From Tannerellaceae bacterium (GTDB lineage: Bacteria; Bacteroidota; Bacteroidia; Bacteroidales; Tannerellaceae), in assembly GCA_031279915.1 (NCBI GenBank), contig JAITHO010000155.1, forward strand, positions 1 through 9,424: 9,424 bases of DNA, written 5' to 3'. Below the pieces are notes generated by a model. It ran no database searches, had not been told where the DNA came from, and saw only the letters and a list, made by a program, of their open reading frames with translations. This document shows positions 1 through 6,794 of this stretch, one piece after another. The stretch's first letter is position 1, and each line of letters opens with the position of its first letter. Made by a program: the position numbers and the translations under genes.

Positions 1-82
1 TGTATGTGCTTTGTTTGGGTTTGCATGAATAAAATGCAAGAACCGTACATACCAAAATTCCTAAAAGCCAAATTCTATTCAT
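1..82 (-). CDS. N-terminus of a leftward lipoprotein (partial)
   Basis: Reading leftward from an ATG at 82-80 there are 27 uninterrupted codons to the window edge. The peptide begins MNRIWLLGILVCTVL, followed by AFYSC and then KPKQSTY. This is a type II (lipoprotein) signal peptide: a short basic start, a hydrophobic core of about 14 residues, and a lipobox-like AFYS-C with the lipidated cysteine at residue 20. The mature protein should therefore be anchored in the cell envelope. A leftward -7 box lies 29 bp upstream at 118-111. The gene diverges from the S9 peptidase gene at 189. Nothing can be said about its function, because only the signal sequence is inside the window. The reading is short, but the signal peptide and the promoter support each other. 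Confidence 0.6.
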   Translation of the reverse strand, partial: MNRIWLLGILVCTVLAFYSCKPKQSTY

Positions 83-110
83 ATTTACTTAGTGCTTAAA
101 AATTAGTATG

Positions 111-118
111 CAAAGATA
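111..118 (-). promoter_or_regulatory. -7 box for the leftward lipoprotein gene
   Basis: Read on the minus strand this is TATCTTTG, an exact match to the Bacteroidota -7 consensus TAnnTTTG. It would place the transcription start about 22 nt before the ATG at 82. No clear -33 TTTG/TTG was found at the usual spacing, so the call rests on the -7 box and on the signal-peptide ORF behind it. The surrounding 83-188 region is very AT-rich, as is usual for promoters in this phylum. I see no equally good box facing right for the peptidase gene. Confidence 0.45.
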
Positions 119-188
119 ATTTTTTATTTTAATTTCGCATGTGTATTCTTTAAGTATGCTTTACTTTTTTATTAACAACTTTTGCACA

Positions 189-2303
189 ATGAAAAACATT
201 ATTTTCTTCACGCTTATTATGATCTCATCCGCATTAATGTTAAGTTGCTCTACTCAAGATAATCGGCTGGCAACAAATCCTATTGTTATAGAGCGTCCAA
301 CGTTGAAGGTTGGCGACGGCAGCAGGTTAACGCCTGAGGTGTTATACAGTCTTGCCAGAATTGGCGATGCAAAAATATCGCCCGACGGATCGACGGTTCT
401 TTATGGCGTATCGTTCGTCAGCATTGAGCATAACAAATCGAACCGCGAGCTCATGTCGGTTGGTATCGACGGCTCTAACAAGCGGCAGTTGACTCGCTCT
501 GCGCAAAATGAGCATAACGCGGTTTGGATCGGCAATGGTCAATCTATTGCTTTTCTTGCCGAGGCGGATGATGGCAGCGCTCAGATGTGGGTGATGAAGG
601 CCGATGGCTCGGATCGGCGTCAGGTCAGCAAGCATGCAGGTGGGATTAATGGCTTTATCTTCTCGCCCGATGAAAGCAAGGTTCTTTTTTACGCGGATAT
701 TAAATCGGGCAAACGAACTCCGGACATCTACCCCGATCTGCCAAAGGCTTCCGGACGCATTGTTGACGACCTCATGTACAAGCATTGGGATGAATGGGTG
801 GAAGCGATTCCGCATCCTTTTGTGGCTGACTTTGACGGACAGAGCTTGCTGGAGGCTGTGGATATTATGGAAGGCGAGCCCTTTGAATGTCCGATGAAGC
901 CTCTCAGCGGGATGGAGGATATGGCATGGAGCTCTGACGGCAAGCTGATCGCTTATGCTTCTCGCAAGAAGATCGGCCTCGAATATGCTCTGTCGACTAA
1001 CTCTGATATATATATATATAATGTAGAGACTCGGGAGACGAGGAACTTCACGGAGGGAATGATGGGCTACGACATTAATCCGAGCTTCTCGCCCGACGGT
1101 AAATCGATTGCATGGATCAGCATGGAGCGCGATGGATATGAATCAGACAAGAAGCGCCTCTTCGTGGGAGATCTCGAATCGGGGGCGAAGCAATACCTCA
1201 CGTCGGATTTCGACTACAATACTGATGCTATACTTTGGAACTGCGATAGTCAGTCTATCTTTTTTATCGCTTGCAAGGAGGCTCTCACGCATATCTGGCA
1301 AATAAATGTCGGCAACAAGGAGATTCGGCAGATAACTTCCGGACAATTTGATTACCTCAGCATGGACATGAGCGCCGACGGCCGATCCATGATTGCTGCA
1401 CGGCAATCGCAGGAGCATCCAACCGAAATCTTTGCCGTCAACCATCTGACCGGCGAGGCGGTGGAGATCAGCTTCGAGAACAAGGACATCCTCGACCGGA
1501 TAGCCATCGCACGCTCCGAATCCAGGATGATCACTACGTCCGACGGCAAGCAAATGCTCACATGGGTGATCTATCCCCCCAACTTCGACCCTAACAAGAA
1601 ATACCCTGCCCTGCTGTACTGCCAGGGAGGACCGCAAAGTACCGTCAGTCAGTTCTGGAGCTACCGATGGAACTTCCAGATCATGGCCGCTAATGACTAT
1701 ATCATCGTGGCGCCTAACCGCCGCGGATTGCCGGGATTCGGGCAGGAATGGCTGGAACAGATCAGCGGCGACTATGGCGGACAAAACATGAGGGATTGCC
1801 TGGCTGCCATCGACGCCATTGCCAAAGAACCTTACGTTGACGCCCAGCGACTCGGAGCGGTGGGAGCTAGCTATGGCGGGTACTCTGTTTACTGGCTCGC
1901 GGGGAATCACAACAAGCGGTTCAAGGCCTTCATCGCACATGCAGGCATCTTCAACTTCGAGCAGCAGTACCTTGAAACCGAGGAGATGTGGTTTGCCAAC
2001 TGGGATTTGGGAGGCCCATACTGGGAGGCGTCGAACTCCATCGCCCAGAGATCTTATGCATCGTCGCCGCATCGCTTTGTTGACAAGTGGGACACGCCAA
2101 TACTTGTTACTCACGGCGCCTTGGATTATCGAGTGCCCGTATCGCAAGGATTCGGAGCTTTCAATGCCGCTCGATTGAGGGGAATACCGGCGCGGATGCT
2201 TGTCTTCCCCGACGAGAACCATTGGATAGCAAAGCCGCAGAACGGGGTCCTCTTCCAGAGAGTATTCTTCGAATGGCTCGATAAATGGCTTAAGAACCAA
2301 TAG
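189..2303 (+). CDS. S9 family serine peptidase, DPP5/acylaminoacyl-peptidase-like, lipoprotein
   Basis: This is a 704-residue prolyl-oligopeptidase-clan (S9) exopeptidase that should release dipeptides or acylated residues from peptide N-termini. The start at 189 is preferred over the ATG at 141 because MKNIIFFTLIMISSAL leads straight into the lipobox LMLSC (Cys at about residue 20), giving an envelope lipoprotein. Residues about 55-440 form a beta-propeller with repeated blade motifs such as ISPDGSTVLY, FSPDESKVLF, WSSDGKLIAYAS and FSPDGKSIAWIS. Residues about 450-704 are the alpha/beta hydrolase. It has the GASYGG nucleophile motif with Ser561, Asp646 in GALDYRVP, and His678 in DENHW; the order and spacing fit the family. 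GASYGG rather than GWSYGG favours a DPP5/acylaminoacyl type over DPP4. It is first in an operon with Yip1-like, smpB and Gate-domain genes. Substrate preference is inferred from the family. Confidence 0.9.
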   Translation: MKNIIFFTLIMISSALMLSCSTQDNRLATNPIVIERPTLKVGDGSRLTPEVLYSLARIGDAKISPDGSTVLYGVSFVSIEHNKSNRELMSVGIDGSNKRQLTRSAQNEHNAVWIGNGQSIAFLAEADDGSAQMWVMKADGSDRRQVSKHAGGINGFIFSPDESKVLFYADIKSGKRTPDIYPDLPKASGRIVDDLMYKHWDEWVEAIPHPFVADFDGQSLLEAVDIMEGEPFECPMKPLSGMEDMAWSSDGKLIAYASRKKIGLEYALSTNSDIYIYNVETRETRNFTEGMMGYDINPSFSPDGKSIAWISMERDGYESDKKRLFVGDLESGAKQYLTSDFDYNTDAILWNCDSQSIFFIACKEALTHIWQINVGNKEIRQITSGQFDYLSMDMSADGRSMIAARQSQEHPTEIFAVNHLTGEAVEISFENKDILDRIAIARSESRMITTSDGKQMLTWVIYPPNFDPNKKYPALLYCQGGPQSTVSQFWSYRWNFQIMAANDYIIVAPNRRGLPGFGQEWLEQISGDYGGQNMRDCLAAIDAIAKEPYVDAQRLGAVGASYGGYSVYWLAGNHNKRFKAFIAHAGIFNFEQQYLETEEMWFANWDLGGPYWEASNSIAQRSYASSPHRFVDKWDTPILVTHGALDYRVPVSQGFGAFNAARLRGIPARMLVFPDENHWIAKPQNGVLFQRVFFEWLDKWLKNQ
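1006..1020. repeat. TA dinucleotide tract inside the S9 peptidase gene
   Basis: Seven and a half AT repeats (15 bp) lie inside the propeller-coding part and encode the IYIYN stretch. Runs of this length can slip during replication, and a 2-bp change would frameshift the peptidase. The gene is intact in this sequence. Confidence 0.7.
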
Positions 2304-2336
2304 GATTATCCATCCGATTTCCATATCCGAAAAGCA

Positions 2337-2939
2337 ATGTACAAGGAGTTAATACGACTTGTAGGGACGATCATCGCACGTCCTGCTAAAACCTGGCAAG
2401 AGCTTGCCCGCAAAACGGAACGCAAAGAGGAGCTCTTCACCCGCTTTGTTTATCCGCTCATCGGACTTGCAAGCCTTGCCGCTTTTGTTGGCATATTATT
2501 CACCGAGAAGCATTTTAAAGTCGAATTAGCGCTCAAGGGAGCTATCACGACTTGCGTGGCTTGCTTTGGAAGCTTCTTCCTTACCGCATGGATTCTGAAC
2601 GAGGCCTGGAGCAGGCTGTTCAGCAGAACATCCGACCTCAGGCTATGCCAGCGCTTTACGGGCTACTCCTTCAGCATGTTTTTTGTTCTCGAAATCCTCC
2701 TCGGTATATTACCCGAAGGGGATTTCTTTTTCATCCGTATCTTCTTGCTTGTCACGGCCTATATAGTATGGGAAGGAAGTCCGGCGTACATGGGCATCAA
2801 CAATCAAACGGTACAAATCCTTAAGGTATCCATATCCGCTCGGCTGGCGCTTACGGCCATCATCACATTGTTAGTAATATTGCTGCCGATAGTTATCAAA
2901 CAGTTGATGTTCCTCTTTTTGCCTGGGCTTAGGCAATAA
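2337..2939 (+). CDS. Yip1-like integral membrane protein
   Basis: This is a 200-residue, five-helix membrane protein resembling the bacterial Yip1-domain family. A short cytosolic N-terminus (MYKELIRLVGTIIARPAKTW) carries the typical region leading to a tryptophan before the first helix. Predicted membrane segments lie at about residues 37-55, 67-88, 107-125, 129-146 and 168-191. Bacterial Yip1-like proteins have no firmly established role, so none is assigned. The gene starts 33 bp after the peptidase stop and ends 21 bp before smpB, which indicates co-transcription. The start is the first ATG in frame. Family assignment is by overall look and topology rather than by a catalytic motif. Confidence 0.7.
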   Translation: MYKELIRLVGTIIARPAKTWQELARKTERKEELFTRFVYPLIGLASLAAFVGILFTEKHFKVELALKGAITTCVACFGSFFLTAWILNEAWSRLFSRTSDLRLCQRFTGYSFSMFFVLEILLGILPEGDFFFIRIFLLVTAYIVWEGSPAYMGINNQTVQILKVSISARLALTAIITLLVILLPIVIKQLMFLFLPGLRQ

Positions 2940-2960
2940 TAATTCACCCAAAATTCTATT

Positions 2961-3416
2961 ATGACAAACCATAGCAACATTCAAATCAAAAACAGGAAGG
3001 CTTCCTTCAATTACGAGATACTCGAAAGCTTCACAGCGGGCATTGTTCTCACCGGTACGGAGATCAAATCGCTCAGGCTTGGCAAGGCGAACCTGGCGGA
3101 TTCGTACTGCACGGTTGAGCGCGGCGAAGTGTGGGTGAAAAACATGCACATAGCCGAATATTTTTACGGCACCTATAATAATCACAACGCCCGCCGCGAG
3201 CGCAAGCTCCTCCTCACTCATCGCGAGATCCGTAAAATCGACAATGCCACCCGCACATCCGGCTTCACCATCGTTCCCCTCAAACTTTTTATTAACGAAA
3301 AGGGCTTGGCCAAGCTTCTAATCGCCATCGCCAAGGGCAAAAAAGCTTACGACAAGCGGGCCGCCATCAAGGAACGCGACGTTCAGCGCGAACTCGATAG
3401 CCACTTTCGCCGTTGA
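2961..3416 (+). CDS. smpB: SsrA-binding protein SmpB
   Basis: SmpB binds the tRNA-like domain of tmRNA and brings it to stalled ribosomes for trans-translation, so that the ribosome is released and the unfinished protein is tagged for degradation. The 151-residue length is normal. Recognisable blocks are the N-terminal [13 protein letters not shown], the RNA-binding GTEIKSLR (residues 32-39), [13 protein letters not shown] (78-90), and the basic C-terminal tail [20 protein letters not shown] (126-144) that follows the mRNA channel in the ribosome. The gene is 21 bp downstream of the Yip1-like gene, and its TGA overlaps the ATG of the next gene. No tmRNA (ssrA) gene is visible in the window. 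Confidence 0.97.
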   Translation: MTNHSNIQIKNRKASFNYEILESFTAGIVLTGTEIKSLRLGKANLADSYCTVERGEVWVKNMHIAEYFYGTYNNHNARRERKLLLTHREIRKIDNATRTSGFTIVPLKLFINEKGLAKLLIAIAKGKKAYDKRAAIKERDVQRELDSHFRR

Positions 3417-4342
3417 TGCCGATGCACCGCACCGCAGAGCGCATCCTTCGATGCATCCGGGAGGCCTTACCTAAATCGTGGCGCACCTGCCTCTGGTTGC
3501 TGAAGATTATCCTCCCCATCTCCCTCCTTGTTCGCATCCTGCAATACTCAGGCCTCCTTGCGCAGGTGTCCCCTTTGCTTGAGCCGGCGCTCTCGCTCAT
3601 CGGGCTACCGGGCGAAACGGCCATCGTTGTCATAACCTCCATTTTTTGCCCGCTCTACGCGCCCGTGGCCATCATTCCCAGCCTTGGGCTCGACCTCCGG
3701 CAGGCCACCATCCTATCGCTCCTTTGCTTAGTGGCGCACAATTTGATTGTCGAATCGACGGTGCAGAAGCGTACAGGCTCAGGATTTTGGGAGATGACCC
3801 TCCTGCGCATCGGGATGGCCTTCCTCATCGCATTCGTTCTTCATCTTGTGATGCCTCGCAGCGGATGGAGCGATATGGCGCAGGCCTCCCCTCTGGCTGC
3901 CGACAGCTCCCTCTGGCAGTTGCTAAGCGTTTGGCTCATAAGCTCTCTGCGGGTCACTCTTACCATCGTAGTTATCGTCACGGGGCTGATGATACTGCAT
4001 TTTCTGCTTCGTGAGTTTCCTCTCATGACAGCCTTGGCGCGCCTGCTTTCGCCGCTCATGCAAGCGCTTGGCCTGCCGCGCAGTACGGCTTTCCTGTGGA
4101 TGGTGGGCAACCTTGTTGGCCTGGCTTATGGCGGCGCGATCATGATCGAGGAGGCCAGGCAGGGCAAGTTGAGCCGCGCCGACGCCAATCTGTTGAACTA
4201 TCACCTGGCCGTCAGCCATTCGCTCCTTGAGGATACGCTGATCTTCGTTGCAATCGGTATCCCAGCCCTTTGGATCATCCCCACGCGCCTGCTTTTTGCC
4301 GCCGCCACTGTTTGGATCAGGCGGGCTCTGCCAAATAAATAG
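3416..4342 (+). CDS. Nucleoside recognition (Gate) domain membrane protein
   Basis: This is a 308-residue polytopic membrane protein resembling the nucleoside-recognition/Gate-domain family, which also includes spore maturation proteins SpmA/SpmB and parts of nucleoside transporters. It appears to hold two Gate-like halves: the first covers about residues 25-150 (hydrophobic segments around ILPISLLVRILQYSGLL and TAIVVITSIFCPLYAPVAII), the second about residues 175-300 (ending FLWMVGNLVGLAYGGAIM and LEDTLIFVAIGIPALWII). The conserved Asn and Glu residues inside these helices are typical of the family. The transported substrate is unknown. I chose the ATG at 3416 because it forms a TGATG stop-start overlap with smpB, which suggests translational coupling. 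A TTG at 3413 and an ATG at 3422 are alternatives. The repeat array begins directly after the TAG stop. Confidence 0.8.
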   Translation: MPMHRTAERILRCIREALPKSWRTCLWLLKIILPISLLVRILQYSGLLAQVSPLLEPALSLIGLPGETAIVVITSIFCPLYAPVAIIPSLGLDLRQATILSLLCLVAHNLIVESTVQKRTGSGFWEMTLLRIGMAFLIAFVLHLVMPRSGWSDMAQASPLAADSSLWQLLSVWLISSLRVTLTIVVIVTGLMILHFLLREFPLMTALARLLSPLMQALGLPRSTAFLWMVGNLVGLAYGGAIMIEEARQGKLSRADANLLNYHLAVSHSLLEDTLIFVAIGIPALWIIPTRLLFAAATVWIRRALPNK

Positions 4343-4517
4343 CCGAGCTTTTCCTATCGAGAGGAATTGCCGAAAAAATATTTTGGAGCTTTCTCCTCTC
4401 GAGGGGAATTACCGAAAAAATATTTCGGAGCTTTCTCCTCTCGAGGGGAATTACCAAAAAAAAGTTTTGGAGCTTTCCCTCGCGAGGGGAAACGCCAAAA
4501 AAGTATTTTGGAGCTTT

Positions 4518-4529
4518 CCCTCGCGAGGG
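4518..4529. repeat. GC-rich palindrome of array unit 5
   Basis: CCCTCGCGAGGG is a perfect 12-bp palindrome and is flanked by TTT and GAAA, so the stem extends. The same 12 bp occur at 4477-4488 in unit 4. In later units the equivalent place holds CCCCCGGCGGGGG (4769-4781) and a perfect 15-bp palindrome at 4726-4740. The stem is thus kept while its sequence changes. Confidence 0.8.
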
Positions 4530-4538
4530 GAAACGCCA

Positions 4539-4552
4539 CCAAAACGTTTTGG
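4539..4552. repeat. AT-rich palindrome between array units 5 and 6
   Basis: CCAAAACGTTTTGG is a perfect 14-bp palindrome centred about 22 bp from the preceding GC-rich palindrome. Equivalent stems with five-base loops lie at 4370-4386, 4411-4428 (approximately), 4454-4470 and 4495-4511. AT-rich and GC-rich stems therefore alternate about every 21 bp. Confidence 0.8.
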
Positions 4553-4845
4553 AGCTTTCCCCCGGCGAGGGTTCTATACAAAAATCCCACTTTTGCCCTT
4601 CACCGGCCTTGCAAACCCCCAAAAACAAAGTTTTGGAGCCTTCACCTGCCGAGAAAATTCACCAATCAAACGTTTTCTTTGAATTACTCGCCGAGGGAAA
4701 GCCTCAAAAAAGTGTTTTGGCCCAATCCCCCGGCGGGGGAAAGCTTCCCAACAATGTTTTGGAGGTTTCCCCCGGCGGGGGTTGCGGCAGAAATGTTGAA
4801 TTGGGAAATTCCCCTGCGAGGGTTTTGGTTCCAAACTTTGTTTCC

Positions 4846-4868
4846 AAATCCCTCGCTAGGATTTTTCT
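4846..4868 (+). terminator. Possible rightward terminator formed by the last array unit
   Basis: AAATCC and GGATTT pair around a short loop, with a T-G pair extending the stem, and TTTTT (4862-4866) overlaps the end of the 3' arm. This could stop rightward transcription from the smpB operon before it runs into the opposing anSME gene. The T-run is shared with the stem, so the call is tentative. Read leftward the same hairpin follows the anSME stop at 4882, but no U-tract follows it in that direction. Confidence 0.3.
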
Positions 4869-4881
4869 GTAAGAAATAATA

Positions 4882-6075
4882 TCAAAATGCATGGCCCTCG
4901 GCGCGCCATTGCATCACATTGGCGGCGGGGCGTTGTGCGAGCAGTTCGTGCTTCATGAAATCCATGTAGGGGGCGACGTGCGCAAAGAAGCGTTTGTATC
5001 CTTGGCACAGATAGTTAAGTCCGGGCGCATTGCCATCGTTCAGGAAGCGGTTTTTGGGGCATTCGCCGTTGCATGCAAAGAGGAAGTCACATTGGCGGCA
5101 GCATGGAGGGAGCTTGTCAAATTTATCGTTGCCGAATTGTATTTGCTCAGGGCTGTACATCATCTCCGTAATGGTTTTTGTGTAGATATTTCCCCGCTTG
5201 TATTGTGGGAAAACGAAGTGGTCGCATGCATATAGGTCGCCGTTAAACTCCATCACTCCGGCATGTCCACAGGTTCGGGCGAGGGTGCAGATGCCTGGAG
5301 GCACGTCCATCCAGTTCGCCAGCGTAGCATCGAAAAGCTGAACGAAATAGGTACCAACGTCGGCCTTGATCCATTCGTCGAAAACGGCGCAAAGGAAGTC
5401 TCCCCACTTTACAGAATCAACCGTAAAAGGCGCGAGCTCATGCTTGCCGTTTTTTTCAATTCTCTCAACGATGGGTGTGAATTGTATGTATCGACATTCA
5501 ATCTTTTTGAAGAAATTATAGAACTCCAGCGGATAGTCGACGTTATAATCGTTCACAACGGCCATTGCATTGTACTCAACTTGGTGTTTTTTGAGTAGCT
5601 CGAGCCCCTTCATCACCTTGTAAAAGGAGGGCTGCCCGTGTCGGTTGCGTCTGTATTCGTCGTGAAACTCTTGTGGCCCGTCGATGGAGATTCCTACCAG
5701 GAAGTTATTCTCTTTCAGGAATTGGCACCACTCGTCGGTGAGCAGAGTACCGTTCGTTTGGATGCAATTGTCGATCTGCATTCCTCGGGCATATTTCCGT
5801 TGCAAGTCAAGGGCGGTTTGGTAAAAAGATAGAGGTCGCATCAGAGCCTCGCCGCCGTGCCAGGTGAAGAGAGCACAAGGCATAGTTTGGCTCTGGAGAT
5901 ATTCGGCAATAAACTTTTCCAACAAATCAATACTCATCACGGTATTTTTCGTTTGGGGATAAAACTGTTTTTTGTCGATATAATAACAGTAATCGCAAGC
6001 GAGATTGCAGCTAGCTCCGGCGGGCTTGAGCATCACATATATTGGCGCTGCGAAGGGTGAAATGGTGTTCTCCAT
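4882..6075 (-). CDS. chuR: Anaerobic sulfatase-maturating enzyme (anSME), radical SAM
   Basis: This enzyme oxidises the active-site Cys or Ser of type I sulfatases to C-alpha-formylglycine in the cytoplasm without oxygen, using S-adenosylmethionine and iron-sulfur clusters. The 397 residues match the normal length of the family, and long stretches match the Bacteroides thetaiotaomicron enzyme (chuR/anSMEbt) as I remember it. The radical SAM motif is C23-N-L-A-C27-D-Y-C30, with TWHGGE (71-76) and the IQTNGTLL strand (105-112) behind it. The C-terminal SPASM domain has Cys263, 269, 284, 325, 326, 329, 335, 339 and 357, enough for two auxiliary 4Fe-4S clusters. Asp285, next to Cys284 in YACDHF, is the likely catalytic base by analogy with the clostridial enzyme. 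It lies behind the sigma gene on the same strand but has its own -7 box. No sulfatase gene is in the window. Confidence 0.95.
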   Translation of the reverse strand: MENTISPFAAPIYVMLKPAGASCNLACDYCYYIDKKQFYPQTKNTVMSIDLLEKFIAEYLQSQTMPCALFTWHGGEALMRPLSFYQTALDLQRKYARGMQIDNCIQTNGTLLTDEWCQFLKENNFLVGISIDGPQEFHDEYRRNRHGQPSFYKVMKGLELLKKHQVEYNAMAVVNDYNVDYPLEFYNFFKKIECRYIQFTPIVERIEKNGKHELAPFTVDSVKWGDFLCAVFDEWIKADVGTYFVQLFDATLANWMDVPPGICTLARTCGHAGVMEFNGDLYACDHFVFPQYKRGNIYTKTITEMMYSPEQIQFGNDKFDKLPPCCRQCDFLFACNGECPKNRFLNDGNAPGLNYLCQGYKRFFAHVAPYMDFMKHELLAQRPAANVMQWRAEGHAF

Positions 6076-6119
6076 GTGGATAATAATTAATGTAAATGTT
6101 ATGTCGGATCAATCGCGGC

Positions 6120-6127
6120 CAAATGTA
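6120..6127 (-). promoter_or_regulatory. -7 box for the anSME gene
   Basis: Read leftward this is TACATTTG, an exact TAnnTTTG match, placing the transcript start about 38 nt before the anSME ATG at 6075. No convincing -33 element is present at 19 bp. It sits directly behind the putative sigma-gene terminator, which suggests that anSME is transcribed on its own. Confidence 0.5.
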
Positions 6128-6129
6128 CT

Positions 6130-6151
6130 GAAAAAAGCCAGCCTCAGGCCG
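6130..6151 (-). terminator. Putative terminator of the ECF sigma gene
   Basis: Read leftward, just past the sigma stop at 6155, the sequence is GGCCTGAGGCTGGC followed by TTTTTT. GGCC can pair with the second GGCU around a 7-nt loop, or with the first around 3 nt. The stem is short but is directly followed by six T, as in an intrinsic terminator. It separates the sigma gene from the anSME promoter. Confidence 0.4.
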
Positions 6152-6154
6152 TAT

Positions 6155-6721
6155 TCAAGCGAAGAGGGCGATGAGCAGCGGCAGATAGTCCTTGAGTTCC
6201 TTGCGAAGGATGCTGATGGCCCGCTCTCGATATCGCTCTACGGTTCGAACCGAAACCTGCATCATAGCAGCGATTTCCGTTGTACTCCGTCCCTTAAATC
6301 TGCTGAGGAGGAAGGCGAGTCGATACTCCTCAGGCAGCTTGCTGAGCGCACGGTTCAGGAGCTCGTATAGCTCTCGGAGGTTGTAAAACTCATCCGCTTC
6401 GGCATACTGCTCGTTAGATAGGCAGTCCTTCAGATACTCATCGTGATAGCCCTGCTTGCGCAGATAATTGAGGCAATGATTTTTCACGGCTTTCGTCAAA
6501 TATCCCTTGGTCGACACGTGCAGGCCGAGCGTTTTGCGTCGAGTCCAAAGTGCGAAAAGAACATCCTGCACGATATCCTCCCTGGCCGCATGGTCGCTAA
6601 CGAATCGTCCGGCGAAGAGGCAGAGCGGGGCATAGCTATGCTCAAAAAGAGTTTGATAGGCATTCCGGTCGTCGTTGACGGCAATATTAAGCAGCAGCGC
6701 ATCCAGCTCAACATCCTTCAT
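6155..6721 (-). CDS. ECF-type RNA polymerase sigma-70 factor
   Basis: This is a 188-residue extracytoplasmic-function sigma factor that directs RNA polymerase to a small set of promoters when released by its anti-sigma partner. Region 2 spans about residues 24-90 (AYQTLFEHSYAPLCLFA, then the DIVQDVLFALW core-binding helix and YLTKAVKNHCLNYLRK). Region 4 spans about 118-178 (LSKLPEEYRLAFLLSRF, then the helix-turn-helix STTEIAAMMQVSVRTVERYR). It fits the FecI-like class that Bacteroidales use with FecR and SusC proteins. Its presumed partner FecR is encoded on the other strand 413 bp away, rather than downstream on the same strand as is usual. A leftward promoter at 6841-6870 lies inside the inverted-repeat element. 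The start codon is the first ATG in frame. Confidence 0.93.
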   Translation of the reverse strand: MKDVELDALLLNIAVNDDRNAYQTLFEHSYAPLCLFAGRFVSDHAAREDIVQDVLFALWTRRKTLGLHVSTKGYLTKAVKNHCLNYLRKQGYHDEYLKDCLSNEQYAEADEFYNLRELYELLNRALSKLPEEYRLAFLLSRFKGRSTTEIAAMMQVSVRTVERYRERAISILRKELKDYLPLLIALFA

Positions 6722-6742
6722 TGCGCAACAACATTATAACGT

Positions 6743-6755
6743 TTGTACCATACAA
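6743..6755. repeat. Short inverted repeat upstream of the sigma gene
   Basis: TTGTA-CCA-TACAA lies about 22 bp before the sigma start codon and could form a small hairpin in its leader. The nine bases ACCATACAA recur in direct orientation near 6932-6940 inside the candidate invertible segment. No function is evident. Confidence 0.45.
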
Positions 6756-6794
6756 GAAACCGTAGCGAAAAAGCATATCAGCGAAAATCTTTGC

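Larger units (their letters stand above)
4343..4868. repeat. Tandem array of about 13 paired stem-loop units, 41-42 bp period
   Basis: The region is a regular array. The core GGAGCTTTC or its decayed equivalent recurs near 4345, 4386, 4428, 4470, 4511, 4552, 4594, 4636, 4678, 4720, 4762, 4804 and 4846, so the period is 41-42 bp throughout. Each well-kept unit has an AT-rich hairpin (CCAAAA, 5-nt loop, TTTTGG) and a GC-rich one (CCCTCGCGAGGG and relatives). Stem variants compensate: CCGAAA/TTTTGG, CCGAAA/TTTCGG and CCAAAA/TTTTGG all pair, and the GC stems appear as TTCCT/AGGAA, CTCGAG-, TCGCGA- and CCGGCGGG-centred forms. The left six units are well conserved; the seventh to ninth are decayed. 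It fills the gap between two convergent genes (the stops are at 4342 and 4882). ORFs cross it in several frames on both strands, but the repeat is read as FGAF, LEL or WSF in successive units, so DNA or RNA rather than protein is conserved. Role unknown; an mRNA 3'-end or REP-like element is possible. Confidence 0.85.

Noticed and set aside
141..188. Upstream ATG (141) as start of the S9 peptidase
   Set aside because: The extra 16 residues would bury the lipoprotein signal peptide that begins at 189.
1143..2324. Leftward 393-codon ORF opposite the S9 peptidase gene
   Set aside because: It lies wholly opposite a gene with a complete catalytic triad and a propeller; its translation shows no domain pattern and looks like a codon-bias shadow.
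3413..3415. TTG at 3413 as start of the Gate-domain gene
   Set aside because: The ATG at 3416 directly behind it overlaps the smpB stop as TGATG, a common coupled start.
4343..4868. CRISPR array
   Set aside because: There are no identical direct repeats separated by unique spacers; both halves of each unit are related and palindromic, and no cas gene is visible.
4367..4879. Repeat protein encoded by the array
   Set aside because: It starts with TTG at best, the frame of the repeat changes along the ORF because units are 41 or 42 bp, and equally long ORFs exist on the other strand.
4891..6060. Several rightward ORFs of 64-114 codons opposite the anSME gene
   Set aside because: They sit opposite a fully conserved radical SAM gene and show no recognisable domain.
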